A stretch of DNA of 64,000 bases from Phocoena phocoena (GCF_963924675.1 NC_089239.1:36354437-36418436); one strand, 5' to 3'; shown: positions 45,768-57,411, counted from the stretch's first letter. Program-made: numbers and translations. Notes: generated by a model from the letters alone, not told the origin.

Positions 45768-46434
45768 TGTAACCGAAAGTGGCATCTGGCCGCTTACTGC
45801 TCAAAAGCTCAGTACAGAGGCCAGGTTGGTGGAAAGGAAAGTTTGCTTTGTTTTGGATGCCCGCAACCTTGGTGGGGAGGGCGGACTCCTGTCCAAAAGC
45901 TGATGCCCCGTCCCCACTGACAGTCAGGGGGCAAGAGCTTTTATAGGTGAAGGGAGGGGCTCCCTGCAGAAACAGCACAGGCAGCTCTGACTGTCATCTT
46001 GAAATTGATCATCGGTGGTCTGACCAGCGTCATCTTGATGGTTTCAGGTACCGTTAGTCTTCAGTTCCTGGGTCGGTTTGTTTCTATCTCCTTGAGGCCA
46101 GTTCTCGGAATTGTGGCAGCTCATGTCATGGCTACAGTCTGGTCATCACTTGTTAACTTCTTCCACATGGTGGAGTTTAGTATCTACAAGACAGCTCACA
46201 GGACATGGCTCAGAATATGATCTATAGCCCTTGAGGAGGACCTAAATGTCCTTGACTTCTTGCTTTATGACTGAACTATCATTATCTGGTCTCCTTTGAT
46301 TGTTTTCCTTTGTTTCTGCATTTTCTCACTTCTCTGATTAAACTTATTCTTTGGCTTAAGTTTTTCTACAGACAAAAGGTGGGCTGAGGACCTGGGGGTG
46401 GGGGGCAAGGACTGTAGGGTCCTGTTCCCTTTCA
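45768..46434 (-). mobile_element. Solo LTR of an ERV1-like endogenous retrovirus
   Basis: A 667-bp element has TG...CA ends: on the minus strand it starts TGAAAGGGAACAGGACCC and ends in CGGTTACA. A 4-bp duplication, 'gttc', at 45764-45767 and 46435-46438 is the size typical of gammaretrovirus-like (ERV1) integration. A minus-strand TATA box lies at 45939-45945, about 180 bp from the 3' end. No AATAAA is visible downstream of it. There is no internal region or second LTR, so it arose by LTR-LTR recombination. It sits inside a MIR. Low divergence at its ends suggests a younger insertion than the surrounding L1. Confidence 0.85.
45939..45945 (-). promoter_or_regulatory. TATA box of the solo LTR
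   Basis: Minus-strand TATAAAA within 'cctataaaagctcttgcc'. It marks the likely U3/R boundary region of the LTR. Whether it is active today is unknown. Confidence 0.65.
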
Positions 46435-46639
46435 GTTCTGCCTCTTGGACAAGATATTGAACCACTCTGTTCCTCAGTTTCATTATCTGCAAATGGAGAT
46501 AATGATAGTTCTTATGGCACAGGGTCTTTACAAGCATTACGTTGGCTAATCCATGAAAGATGCATTGAAGAGGGCCTGGCACATAGTCATTGCTCAGTTA
46601 ACATTAGCAATTATCATTCCATTATAATTTTTTAGTTAC

Positions 46640-48380
46640 TATGTTTTAGAAGTTCTTTTAAATTTCAAAATATATGAAACTTTGTTGTCTATTTGTTATT
46701 ACTTTCAAGTTGATAGCATTGAGGTAAGAGAATGGTGGCCAATATGATAAAAATGCTTTGGTATTTGTTGGTATTTGCTTTGTGACCCTGTATCTTGCAC
46801 ATATATGTAAAAATTATGTCTATTCTCTGTGAGGCATAGGGTTTTTTATATAGCAATTGGATCACACTTGTTGTGTTATTAAAACATTATATGTCTTTGC
46901 TAAACTCTTACCTGCCTGATCTATCAATTACAAAGAGTGATGTGGTTAAGAACCTCTTCTTATACTGGTGCTTTTGCTTATTTCTCACACTCTTCTGTCA
47001 ATATTTGCACTTTACATTTGAGGCTATGTTATTAGGTGCATACAATTTCAGAATTATATTTTTAGGTGAATTCCTTCATTATTTAACGATTTTCATGATC
47101 CCCAATAACGCTTTTCACCTTCAACTCTTTGATGCCCATTATTGGCAGAGCTCACAAGTTTTGTTCTTTTTTGCTTCTGTTTTGGTTTTGGATAGTGTAT
47201 GTTTGGTTTCAGTTTGTTCTGATTCCTTATTTTTAACCTTTCTGGGTCGTTATGATTTAAGTATATCTCTTGAATACAGAATATAGCACAAATTTTTAAA
47301 ATACAATTTTTAAATGATATTGTATCCATTTATGTTTGTTAAAACTACTGATATATTGGATCTATTTCCACCATCTTATTTTCATGCTACTTTCCATACT
47401 TTGCTTCCTATTTCCCTTTTCCCATCTCCTAGTGAATTAGTAATTTTCATTACTTCTCTCTTTTATTTTCAACTCGTTTGTAAGTTATGTGTTCTACATC
47501 TATTCTTTAGGAGTTACTCTTACTACTCATGATGTATATTTGACTTAAAGCCAAAAGTTAACCAATATGCTCACTCTCTTTTCAAATGTCACCAGGGTTT
47601 CAAAATGCATTTTAAAACGCCTATAACCTTATATGTTACATTTTCCAGTAGCTCAGTTACAACATTGTTCACATATTCTCAAATTAGTCATTATTGTTGT
47701 TGTTAGTTTAGCTAGCGCGTTAAATTTAGCCAAAGTGTATACATTTGTTTGCTTTCTATTTATTCTTGTAATTTGGTCTTTCCTTCTGAGTGTAGTTTTA
47801 TTCTTCCTGAAGAGGAAAATTAAATGGTTCTTTGGGTAAGAGTCTGTCAGAGTAAATACACTGTCATGGTCCAGGTACCCCCAAACCAAGAAATGACCAT
47901 AAACTGACATCCGTGGGCTGGGACCGTGGGTATTTGCCGAATCTACTCTTTCCCTGAGGTTACTGTCTTTCAAGGGCTCCACATTTACGTGGGGGATCTC
48001 AGTTCCTACCTCCGCCCAGAGGAGGCCCAAGACCCCGTTTCTTGTACCCACAGGAAAGTTAAACCCAAGTTTCTATTTCCAAGGGACACTTTGCTGCTGC
48101 TTCCAGCCATGTGCTCACAGCTCCTGATATTTCTCTGGGTGATGCTTTCCTGAGCGCTCAGCTCTACATTTTAGAGAATAGTTGTTCCATTTTTATTAGC
48201 ATTTGGAGGAGTTCTCTGGAGGTGGTTTTCAATATATTTCATGCACAATATTGTCAAGACCTAAGGCTTAGATCTACAGCTTATGTCAAAAAATGGGATC
48301 ATATTTTAAATCAAGCCTCCCTCTGTGATACTATCGTATATACCTTTCCTCTCTCCCAAAGGCTTAAGTAAATGCTGAAA
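46640..48380 (-). mobile_element. Old L1-derived DNA (part 2)
   Basis: The plus strand has L1-complement features such as 'atgatttaagtatatctctt', 'gaatacagaatatagcac' and long T-rich stretches with Phe/Leu-rich frames. It is very divergent. 47860-48100 is more GC-rich and may be a separate unclassified insert. Confidence 0.45.
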
Positions 48381-48878
48381 CAAATTACATTAAAATAAAG
48401 TCTTAAAATAACTCTTGATAACAACTTTTGCTCTGAGCAGCAGCTGTCTCTCACTCCCTCAGAAATGGGAAGAAGATCGTTTTTCGTGGATGGGTTCCTC
48501 TTACACTTTTCCTTTTATTACGTGGACAGTTTCTGAGGCAGGTTTGTTGCTGCTACTGTGAGTTACCGATTCCCTTTGAACATTTAAAGTACAAGATGGT
48601 TCACAGAAATGAAATGTTTCTGCACTAGAGAGGCAGACTGCCAACAGTTTACAAGAATAGGTTCCCGCAAACCCCCTTCCCAAGACCCTGTGAACCAGGT
48701 GTTCCTGTGTGGAATATTTATTACAAGCTCCTGACACACTGCAGATGTCAATTGCTCTTCAGAAGACCTGTTCTTTAGCACTAAGTTATGTACAGTGGCT
48801 GTCCCCAAGGGTTTAATTTTATCCTTTCACGGGTCAGACATGCGCACACACACACGTTTCTAAAAAAAACGAAGTCTT
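48381..48878. other. Unassigned DNA
   Basis: No recognised repeat or exon. A short (ca) run lies at 48846-48855. Confidence 0.4.
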
Positions 48879-48890
48879 TGGAAAGGCTCT

Positions 48891-49216
48891 TTTTTTTAAA
48901 AAAATTATTTTAGTTATTTATTTTTAGCTGCGTTGGGTCCTCGTTGCTGCGCTTGGGCTTTCTCTAGTTGCGGCGAGCGGGGGCTACTCTTCATTGCGGT
49001 GCGCGGGTTTCTCACTGCGGTGGCCTCTCTTGTTGTGGAGCACGGGCTCTAGGCGCGTGGGCTTCAGTAGTTGTGGCACGTGGGCTCAGTAGTTGTGGCT
49101 CACGGGCTCTGGAGCGCAGGCTTAGTAGTTGTGGCGCACGGGCTTAGTTTCTCCGTGGCACGTGGGATCTTCCTGGACCAGGGCTCGAACCCGTGTCCCC
49201 TGTATTGACAGGCGGA
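48891..49216 (-). mobile_element. CHR-type SINE, long form, truncated at its tRNA head
   Basis: Reverse orientation: 'gctgcgttgggtcctcgttg', 'ctctagttgcggcgagcggg', repeated 'cagtagttgtgg' units, 'gcacgtgggatcttcctgga', ending at 'ttgacaggcggat'. The last 35 or so bases expected ('...accactgcgccaccagggaag') are absent, yet a TSD is present: 'tggaaaggctct' (48879-48890) and 'tggaaaagactct' (49217-49229). Truncation therefore happened during insertion. Confidence 0.88.
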
Positions 49217-49229
49217 TGGAAAAGACTCT

Positions 49230-50419
49230 CGTTGGGCTCAATTCTCTCCTTATAGCCAAGGAAGGAGAAATAGCAATAGAAAGAGAAAGAAAAACCAAGA
49301 AAACAACACACACCCTCCCCCTCCCCCATTGATGTGCCCCTGCTCTGATCAAGAGAAAGAAAAGACTTTTCTAGTTCATGAAAGTCAGTATCTTAGAAAG
49401 GTCTGGGCAGCTTAAGGGGAAAATCGCCACAGCAAAACATTATGGGCTCCATCTTCACGTTTCTCACAACGAGTAAAATGCCGGCATGCTTTTTATTGAT
49501 GCTTTGAGCCATATAACAGATACAAACGTAGAGTCTAACACAAGCACAGGTGTAACCATGACCCAAGTCAAGAAACAGCAAATGACGGTTGTCAGAGAGC
49601 AGCTCCCTAACCATCATTTCCTGGTCGCCCCCTGCCCCTTCCTCCCTATGCGGGTCACGCTCTCATTATTTCCCCCCAAATATGCATTCCCAACAATACA
49701 GAATAGCTTTGCATACTTATGAACATCATATGGACTTTTAAGTAAAATCATGATGTTTATATTCTTTTGTGACATGTTTCCCCCTTAGCATTGGTTCGTC
49801 CAGGTTGTCATGTGTAGCTGTAATTCATTCATTAGCGCTGCAATATAGTAATCGCCCTCTGACTCTACCAGGATTTACTTCCTTATTCTATTGCTGATCC
49901 TTCACATTTTACGGCGATAACCTCCTCCAAATCCTTGATGTTGACCATGTGCTTCCCAGCTCCTCACCCCAGGGGAGAGCATCCAGCTCTTTAGATGCTG
50001 TGGGCATGGTGTGTATTATTTTTGTCTTTAATACTCAAGAGAATCTGAAGTTGTTTATATTTTATTTGAAGTTCTTGGAATGCAAAAAGTTGCCTGGCTA
50101 CTAGTGAATAATATTCTTCCAGGTTTTTGTTCATCAGAAATCACAGCATTCATCTCAGATAAAGCACATCGTGAGTGCCCAGCAAGTTCTTGTGGGCGAT
50201 AATACTGATGACGCCTGCCTGGTCGGTCACCAGAAACACTTGCAAGCAGAGTTTTAAGTTAGATATTTGTTAAGCACATCTTTCCTTTCCACGCTGAACT
50301 GAATTATTTAGGTTAAAAGAAATTCACCTGATGCTTTTAAAAATTTTATTTATTTATTTATTTTTATTGTCTGATTGAATAATCTGTGGCAGTAAAGTGC
50401 TTTTAACTTTTTCTTTTCC
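49230..50419. other. Mostly unassigned, partly old LINE-like DNA
   Basis: 49480-49880 ('gatacaaacgtagagtctaa', 'ccaagtcaagaaacagcaaa', 'ctttgcatacttatgaacat') looks like a reverse old L1/HAL1 3' region. The rest is unassigned. (TTTA)n occurs at 50345-50368. Confidence 0.4.
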
Positions 50420-52630
50420 TTTTTAATTATGAAATATATCAAATATAAATGATATCTAGAGTATCTGTACAGTTCAAGAGGGTAATAAGACAAACATCCG
50501 TATATAACCTGAGCCAAGAAACAGAACGTAGGCAGCAACACCCAAAAGTCCCTCCCTCATCCCACCCTGTCCACAGTAGAAACGATTGCCGTTTCTTTGA
50601 TGTTTCTAAGAATCACTTCCTTGCTTTTTTTTTGGCAGTTTTACCATCTATGAAAGCATAGTTTTGCCTGTTTTTGAACTTTATGTAAGTGGAATTTTAC
50701 TGTATGTATTATTTTGTGACCTGCTCCTTTTTTTATATTGTGGTAAAATACACATAATATAAAATTTACCACCTTAACCATATTTAAGTGTACAGTTTGT
50801 GGCATTAAGTACAGTCACATTATTATGCTTTCATCACCACTATCCATCCACAGAACTCTTTTTTGTCTCACGAAGGGGAAACTCTGTGCCTGTTACACAG
50901 TAATTCCTCATTCCCCACTGCCCCCAAGCTCCTAGCAACCACCATTCTACTTCTGTCTCTATGCATTTTACTAATCCAGGTACCTCAAATAAGGGGAATC
51001 ATACAGTACTTGTCCTTTATTGACTGGCTTATTTCCCTTAGCATAATGTCCTCAAGGTCTCCATGCTGTAGCATGTATCAGAATTTCATTATTATTATTT
51101 TTTGCGTGAATTTCATTACTTTTTAAGGCTGAAAAACATTCCATTGTATATATGTATACCACATTTTGATTACCTATTTATCCACCGATGGATACTTGGG
51201 TGCCTTCCACATTTTGGCTGTTGTGAATAATGCTGCTATGAAAATGGATGTACAAATATGTCTTCGAGTCCTTGCTTTCAATTCTTTTCAGTATATACAC
51301 AAAAGAGGAATTGCTGGATCACATGGTAGTTCTAGTTTTAATTGTTTGAGGCACTGCCACACTGTCTTCCACAGCAGTAGCACTGCTTTAAATTCCTACC
51401 AACAGTGCACAAAGGTTCCAATCTCTCCACATTCTCATCAACACTTGTTATTTTCTGTTTGTTTGGTTTTTTTTAATAGTGGCCATACTGATGGATGTAA
51501 GGGAGTATCTCACTAGTGTTGATTTGCACTAATGATTAATAATGTTGAGCATTTTTTTCATGTGCCTATTGTCATTTGTGTATCTTTTTTTTGATAAATG
51601 TTTATTCAAGTCCTTTCTCCATGTTTTAATCGGGTTGCTTGTTTTTTTGTTGTTGTGTTTCAGAAGTTCTTTATATAGTCTGGATATTAACCCCTTATCA
51701 GATATATAATTCGCAAATGTTTCTCCCATTCTATAGGTTGGTTTTCTTTCTCTGCTAATTTTGTCCTTTGATGCACAGAACTCTTTAATTTCGATCTCAT
51801 TTTTTGTCTGTGCTTTTGGTATCATATCCAAGAAATCGTTGCCAAGTCCAGAGTTCAAGAAGCTTTTCCGCTATGTTTTCTTCAAAGAGTTTTATAGTTT
51901 TAGGTCTTTGATTCATTTTGAGTTAATTTTTGTGTATGGTGTAAGGTAAGAGTCCATGTTCATTCTCTGCCTGTCTATACCCAGTTTTCCCATCACATGT
52001 GTTGAAGAGACTGTCCTTTTCTCATTGAATGGTTGTCGACAATCATTTGACTGTACACGTAAAGGTTTACTTCTTAACTGTCTATTCTGTTCCATTGGTC
52101 TATATGTCTGTCTTTCAGCCAGCACCAAAATTTTGTGATTACTAGAGGTTTCTAGTAAGTTTTGAAACCAGAATGTGTGAGACCTCCAACTTTTTCTTCT
52201 CTATCAAGATTATTTTGAGTATTCAGGGTCCCTTGAGATTCCATATGAATTTTAGGATATGACCTGCTTTGTTTGTCAAATGCTTGTGAGTTTCTTCTGG
52301 GTTGCACGTAGTGGTAGTTCATTTGTTTCCAAGGCCACCTTTATCCAGTCTACTGTTGTTGGACATTTGGGTCCTTTCCATTAGGGCTACCAAGAACAGG
52401 GCTGCTATGCATGTTCTTACACAAATCTCCTGGCACACATATGTAACAGTTTCTCTAGGATGTATGCCTAGGCATGGAATTAGTGAGTCACATGGTATGT
52501 TCATATTCAACTTTACAGAGTAGTGTCAAACTATTTCCTAAAGGGTTGATACCTATTTACGCTCCCACTAACAGTATATAAGAAATCCCTTTGCTCCACA
52601 TCTTCATATATTTACCAAATTTTGTTTATT
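50420..52630 (-). mobile_element. Old L1 (L1M class) 3' UTR and ORF2
   Basis: The plus strand is the complement of an L1: 3' region 'gtggtaaaatacacataata', 'cagtcacattattatgcttt', 'gtctctatgcattttactaa'; then ORF2 complement 'ttccattgtatatatgtata', 'gctggatcacatggtagttc', 'ccaacagtgcacaaaggttc', 'ttaaccccttatcagatata', 'atttttgtgtatggtgtaag' and 'ccattggtctatatgtctgt'. 50420-50725 and 52300-52630 look like further, separately eroded L1 pieces in the same orientation. It has many stops. Confidence 0.88.
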
Positions 52631-52734
52631 ACAGCAAAAATATTAGAAGCAATGTAAATATCTATCAACGGGCAGTTGGCTAAATAAGTTATCATAGTCA
52701 TAGAGTGGGATATTTTTCAACCATTAAAAATGAC

Positions 52735-52950
52735 AAGGACAGCTAAGTTTATTGAGCGAGGCACTTTACAGACATCATCTGATTTGTTCCTTACAACAGC
52801 TCCATGAAGTCAATATTATTATTCTACCCTTGTTACAGGAGAAGAAACTGAGACACAAAGATAAAAAATTGCTTGCCCAATTTCACATAGCTCATAAATA
52901 GAGGCCAGGATTCATTCCGAGGCAAACTGACTCCGTAGCTATTATAAAAT
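52735..52950 (-). repeat. MIR SINE
   Basis: Reverse MIR: 'taagtttattgagcgaggca', 'ctttacagacatcatctgat', 'gaagaaactgagacacaaag', 'cccaatttcacatagctcat', 'ggcaaactgactccgtagct'. Confidence 0.8.
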
Positions 52951-53304
52951 GCTCCAAAATAAAATTTAAAAATCTAACAAAAGTAATCAAGAAAACCAGA
53001 AATAAGCAAATCTCTTTAGTCTTCAGGCTACCTAAACTTTAGATGGAATTCTGTGGATTTCTTTTCACCGAAGCTCACAAAAGAAATACAAATTTTCGTC
53101 CATGGCCACTCTTCTGAGGCACAATCAGAAGGGTTATGTCATTCAAAGAGTTACTAAAAGTCAAAATAACACTGGAAATATAGTTCTCATGCCTAACAAC
53201 AGGGCCATTCAAAATCCTTTTTGTTTGCAAAATACTCAAAATGTAATACATTTACTCTTTTTCAATCAGCTCCAACATGTAAGTAGTTTTTAGAAACTGG
53301 AAGA
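52951..53304. other. Unassigned AT-rich DNA
   Basis: No recognised repeat or exon. Confidence 0.4.
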
Positions 53305-53380
53305 GGGCTTCCCTGGTGGCACAGTGGTCAAGAATCTGCCTGCCAATGCAGGGGGCATGGGTTCGAGCCCTGGGCTGGGA
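53305..53380 (+). mobile_element. CHR-type SINE head only (3' deleted)
   Basis: 'gggcttccctggtggcacag', 'tggtcaagaatctgcctgcc', 'aatgcagggggcatgggttc', 'gagccctgggctggga' is the tRNA-like head; the sequence then leaves the SINE abruptly at about 53380. No A-tail or TSD is found, so a deletion removed the 3' part together with flanking DNA. Confidence 0.85.
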
Positions 53381-54705
53381 TGTTATTTTAGAGGAGATGT
53401 CCCAGGATGTGCCAGATCTCTGAGCTCTAAAGTCTTCTGTCCAATGGCAGGGCTCTGAGTCTTCACAGGGTTCATTTCCCACCCTCTAGAGTATGTGTGT
53501 CTCACAGAGACTTCTTGGTCATCCCGTCTCATTGAAGCGAGACCATCCGTCCATCCCAGCGTCTCCTGACTCTACTGTTTGCCTGGGTACCTCAGGTCTT
53601 TCCACTTAGCTGCGTACTGGTCATCCCTTTCTCCAGGCTTCCAGGAGCTATCCCAGCAAGGAATTCTCCCTATCCCCTGTGGTCCTTGCCGGGATATTAA
53701 ATCCCATCTCCCAAGAAATTGCTTACCCAGTCCCAGATCCCACTAGCCTTGATTGAGCATCTTTAAAATTTAATTCCAGGGCTGCCCCCCTGGCCCCTGC
53801 CAGCAGATGCTGGATGCTTCCTGTCATTCTTTTGGTGTATGGTCTCTTTCTTTCCTTATCATGCCCAGCCCATCTTCAGCTGGGTTGCACTGGGATGTAA
53901 CCCTAGTGATCATTCTGGCTGCCAAGAGAAGAGGTGGGGACCCCCAAGAGGGGACAACCGTTGCCTCGTAGGCAAGGTCTCTACAGTGTCTTCCCATCTA
54001 GCACAAGTGCTAACTCTGACTGGGGAAGGGTGGGCACCTCTGTAAGCCTGGAGGATGGAGGTAGCTTGTGGTCACAGAGCTGACACGTGCAGGGCATCCA
54101 TTCAGGTGACCCCATCGTATGTTTCAGAGTCTCAGGTTTTCCCCAACGGGGCTCAAATTTTTGTGTTACAGGCCTGCCATGGCTAAACTTGCAGATGTCT
54201 CTAATAGCTGTCTTCAGCCTACTCTCCACTGCGTCTGCTCTTCCACTGCAGGAGAGAAGGGCCCCTCTGTAAGTTACCACTGAGGCTCACACTTAGCCAT
54301 TAACTGCCCTCAGTTTCTCATTATCCCTCTGCAGGGCATCAGTACAATTTAACAGTAACCAGTCAACTCTGTTTTTGTAGGTATGGGTCCCCCATATCGC
54401 TTGAGTGCCTGCATCATTGCTGTAGCCCTAGCACTGGGGCACTCTTTCACATCACCACTGGTGAAATCGTTAGTAATTAAGCCTCCACCCTGTGCCAAGG
54501 ACGGTTTGTGCTCCACTGACCAACCGGGTTGGCGTCCTCTTGGTCCACTTAGCACTGCGTGGGGCAATCTCAGATGCACATTTCTCATCTACCGTCTTGG
54601 GTTATTCCTGGTACCACTCGGGCTAGTTGAGGTGCTCCAGGAAGCAGACACCAAGACCAGACTAGACATGCAAGAATTTATGAGGGGAAATGCCTGTGAA
54701 GGAAA
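53381..54705 (-). repeat. Possible LTR-retrotransposon internal sequence (MaLR/ERVL-like)
   Basis: About 1.3 kb with balanced composition and phrases such as 'accatccgtccatcccagcg', 'gggtacctcaggtctttcca' and 'ggcaaggtctctacagtgtc' that resemble the gag-like internal part of old MaLR elements in reverse orientation. No retroviral motif can be read with certainty in translation. LTRs are not recognised at either end. Confidence 0.35.
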
Positions 54706-55119
54706 ATGAAGAGGCATAAAGGGAATGGCGGGGGCTTAGGGACCTACCACACTGCAGTTCAGGCCCTTGTGAAGGAGACAGGGAAGGATGGAAGGTTAGG
54801 TGGGAGAGTCTTAAACTGCAATGCAGTGGTAAGAAATTTCAGTAAGGCTGGAGGGGAGTCCTTGAGCCAAAGTCACCTTTCAAAGGAGTCTCGTGTCTCC
54901 CATAAACAGGTTTTCCTCCGGGTCCTCGCTGTGCCTGGACATGTCCTCTGCATGAATGTGGTCATGGGTACCAGAGCACAGCCGCTGGTGCCATCAGCTA
55001 TTTATGCTCTTAATCGCCAGATATCTGAGAGGTGCATGTTCATGGCCACCACAGAGACACCTCAGACACTGGGATGCCCAGGCATATGCTATGAAGCAAC
55101 TGCTTTTATGCATTAAGGA
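54706..55119. other. Unassigned DNA with a 136-codon frame
   Basis: A plus-strand frame (54706-55116) is open for 136 codons. No domain, codon-use signal or flanking splice sites support a gene. It may continue the preceding retroelement-like block. Confidence 0.35.
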
Positions 55120-55875
55120 GTAAAAAACTAGCTTGAAAATATCTCCAGGAAACCAGAAACTATAAACATTACATTAACAAAGAAACAAACAGAACTTCTA
55201 AAATTGAAAACTCTGTAACTGAAATTAATTACTCAAAAAGAGTTTAACAGCGGGCGAGACAGAGCTAAAGAGAACATTCCTGAACTGGATGTTGATGTTG
55301 GTCAGAAGGAATTATCTAGAGCACAGCACAGAGGACAAAAAATACAGAAGAGAGGATTAAAGGCATAGAAGATAGAAGAGGAGCGTCTGACATACATTTA
55401 TTGAGAGTCTAGAGAGGATGAAATGAACAAGCAAAAGACCATATTTAAAGGATAATAACTAATGACTAACAAAAGAGACAAATCCACAGATTTGAGAAGT
55501 TCATCAAATCTTAAGCAGGAAAAAGAAAATCCACATCTAGACACATCAAAGGAAACTAAAACAAAGCAAAGGAAGTTTCTGAAAAACCCTAAGACAATAT
55601 CAATTATTTTAAAATCCAAAGCGAAAGACCTTAAAAGCAACCAGAGGGGGAAACATGTATTACCTTGGAAAGAGTTACAGTCAGACTGAGACCTAAGTCC
55701 TTAACAGCAACAAAGGAAGCTTGAAGGATGAGATTTTTCAACGTGCTAAGAGACCATAATTGTCAGACTAGAATTATTTCAGGGAGGAGGGCAAATAAAG
55801 ACATTTTCATTCAAACAAAACAGAGAGTTCACCACAGCAGAAACTCACTAAAGGAAATTCTAAGGGATATACTTT

Positions 55876-56086
55876 TTTTTTTTTTTTTTTTTGCGGTACA
55901 CGGGTCTCTCACTGTTGTGGCCTCTCCCGTTGCGGAGCACAGCCTCCGTGGACGCGCAGGCTCAGCGGCCATGGCTCACGGGCCCAGCCGCTCCGCGGCA
56001 TGTGGGATCTTCCCGGACCGGGGCACGAACCCGTGTCCTTTGCATCGGCAGGCGGACTCTCAACCACTGCGCCACCAGGGAAGCCC
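55876..56086 (-). mobile_element. CHR-type SINE, short-tail young form (second in the nest)
   Basis: Reverse orientation: T-run, 'gcggtacacgggtctctcac', 'ctcagcggccatggctcacg', 'gctccgcggcatgtgggatc', ending 'gcgccaccagggaagcc'. The TSD 'taagggatatacttt' is at 55861-55875 and 56087-56101, without mismatch. It inserted into the target sequence already used by the older SINE next to it. Confidence 0.93.
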
Positions 56087-56105
56087 TAAGGGATATACTT
56101 TTAAA

Positions 56106-56451
56106 TTAATTTTATTTATTTATTTTTGGCTGCGTTGGGTCTTCGTTGCTGTGCACAGGCTTTCTCTAGTTGTGGCGAGCGGGGGCTACTCTTCGTTGCG
56201 GTGGGTGGGCTTCTCATTGCGGTGGCTTCTCTTGTTGTGGAGCACGGGCTGTAGGCGCACGGGCTTCAGTAGTTGTGGCGCATGGGCTCAGTAGTTGTGG
56301 CTCGCGGGCTTTAGAGCGCAGGCTCGGTAGTTGTGGCGCATGGGCTTAGTTGCTCTGCGGTGGCATGTGGGATCTTCCTGGACCAGGACTCGAACCTGTG
56401 TCTGCTGCATTGGCTGGTGGCATCTTAACCACTGCGCCACCAGGGAAGTCC
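56106..56451 (-). mobile_element. CHR-type SINE, long form (first in the nest)
   Basis: Reverse orientation: 'ggctgcgttgggtcttcgtt', 'ctctagttgtggcgagcggg', three 'agtagttgtgg' units, 'gatcttcctggaccaggact', ending 'gcgccaccagggaagtcc'. The TSD is 'agggatatacttttaaa' (56089-56105) and 'agggatgtacttttaaa' (56452-56468), one mismatch. Confidence 0.92.
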
Positions 56452-56740
56452 AGGGATGTACTTTTAAAAAGGAAAATAATCCCATATGGAGGGCCAGAGA
56501 TGAGGAAGGAATGAATAGCAAAGGAAACCATAAATGTTTGGATAAATTTAATAAACACTGACTGTATCAACCAATAATAATGACGTCTTTGGGGATTTAA
56601 AAATGGATACAAATGTAATTGGTATAATCTCTATGGAGGGAAACTTGGCAATATCTATCAAAATTACAAATGTATATGCCCTTTGATTTAGCAATCCCAC
56701 CAGGAATTCTAGGAATTTATTTGAAGGTTACATAGTTCTT

Positions 56741-57395
56741 ATTATAATTAGTCTTCCCAAATGCTTTGATTACAAATAAGACCATTTGATATGTGCACAC
56801 TTAGTGGAGCTAACAGAATCCTGAAATTGTGTGATTCTTCCCACTTCTTTGACTCTTACTGGCTCTGTGTTTACCCCCACTGGATTTATAGCAACTTCTA
56901 TTTCTAAATGTTTTACAATTGAATCACAATTTAAATGCATTCAGGAGATCACGTTATTTAGAGATTCCGTGATAAGTTAAACTATGAAGTTACAAATCTT
57001 TTTAATATTATAAACAAAATAGCCCCTAATTTATGTTTTTTAATTGCAGAAACGTCTCGTGTTGAAGTGGACTACATTTCAAAAGCTTTTAGCTACTTGT
57101 TTGAATTCAAATGAATTTTCCCTAAAAGCGGTTTTATCAATGATGATTATGCTTACTAACAATCTCAAGCAAGCCGATATAACCCACAATGAGCTGAGAA
57201 ATAGAAAAAGGAAAGTTTATGGAAAGGAGGGAGCCACAGGAGGAGCCCCAAAATCTGCATTTACATTTTCCTTACACGCGTGGCTGATTCCAAAATTGTG
57301 CTAAACGATCAGTGTCTTCACCAGAGAACACGACCATTTAATTTTTTCCCCTCCAAATATTTGGAATCTGACTTTTAAATTAGCTGTCCCCTACC
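56741..57395. other. Repeat-poor DNA
   Basis: No repeat is recognised. At 57033-57050 a pyrimidine tract ends in 'ttgcag', followed by a short frame on the plus strand reading ETSRVEVDYISKAFSYLFEF and a stop. This could be a splice acceptor plus terminal exon by chance. Confidence 0.3.
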
Positions 57396-57411
57396 ATTGT
57401 TTATTTTCGCA

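Larger units (their letters stand above)
45741..46615 (+). repeat. MIR SINE split by a solo LTR
   Basis: 'attgtgataaagagggtggt' (left piece, to 45767) and 'ctcttggacaagatattgaa', 'cctcagtttcattatctgca', 'aatggagataatgatagttc', 'gggcctggcacatagtcatt' (right piece, from 46439) form one plus-strand MIR once the LTR at 45768-46434 is removed. Confidence 0.75.
55120..56740 (+). mobile_element. Old L1-derived DNA, split by two nested SINEs
   Basis: 55120-55875 contains 'ccttaaaagcaaccagaggg', 'ggcaaataaagacattttca' and 'cactaaaggaaattctaagg'. 56469 onwards continues with 'aataatcccatatggagggc', 'gaatgaatagcaaaggaaac' and 'aataataatgacgtcttt', then an ORF2 C-terminal-like block ('tctatcaaaattacaaatgt', 'tttagcaatcccaccaggaa'). 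It is dead and non-coding. Confidence 0.7.

Noticed and set aside
54706..55116. 136-codon plus-strand open frame as a possible gene
   Set aside because: No recognised domain and no splice or promoter context. It lies next to retroelement-like DNA, and a chance frame of this length is not rare in 64 kb.
55728..56294. 188-codon plus-strand open frame, the longest in the window
   Set aside because: It crosses an L1 fragment, the antisense of a young SINE and part of another SINE. It is a by-product of CpG-rich SINE bodies lacking stops.
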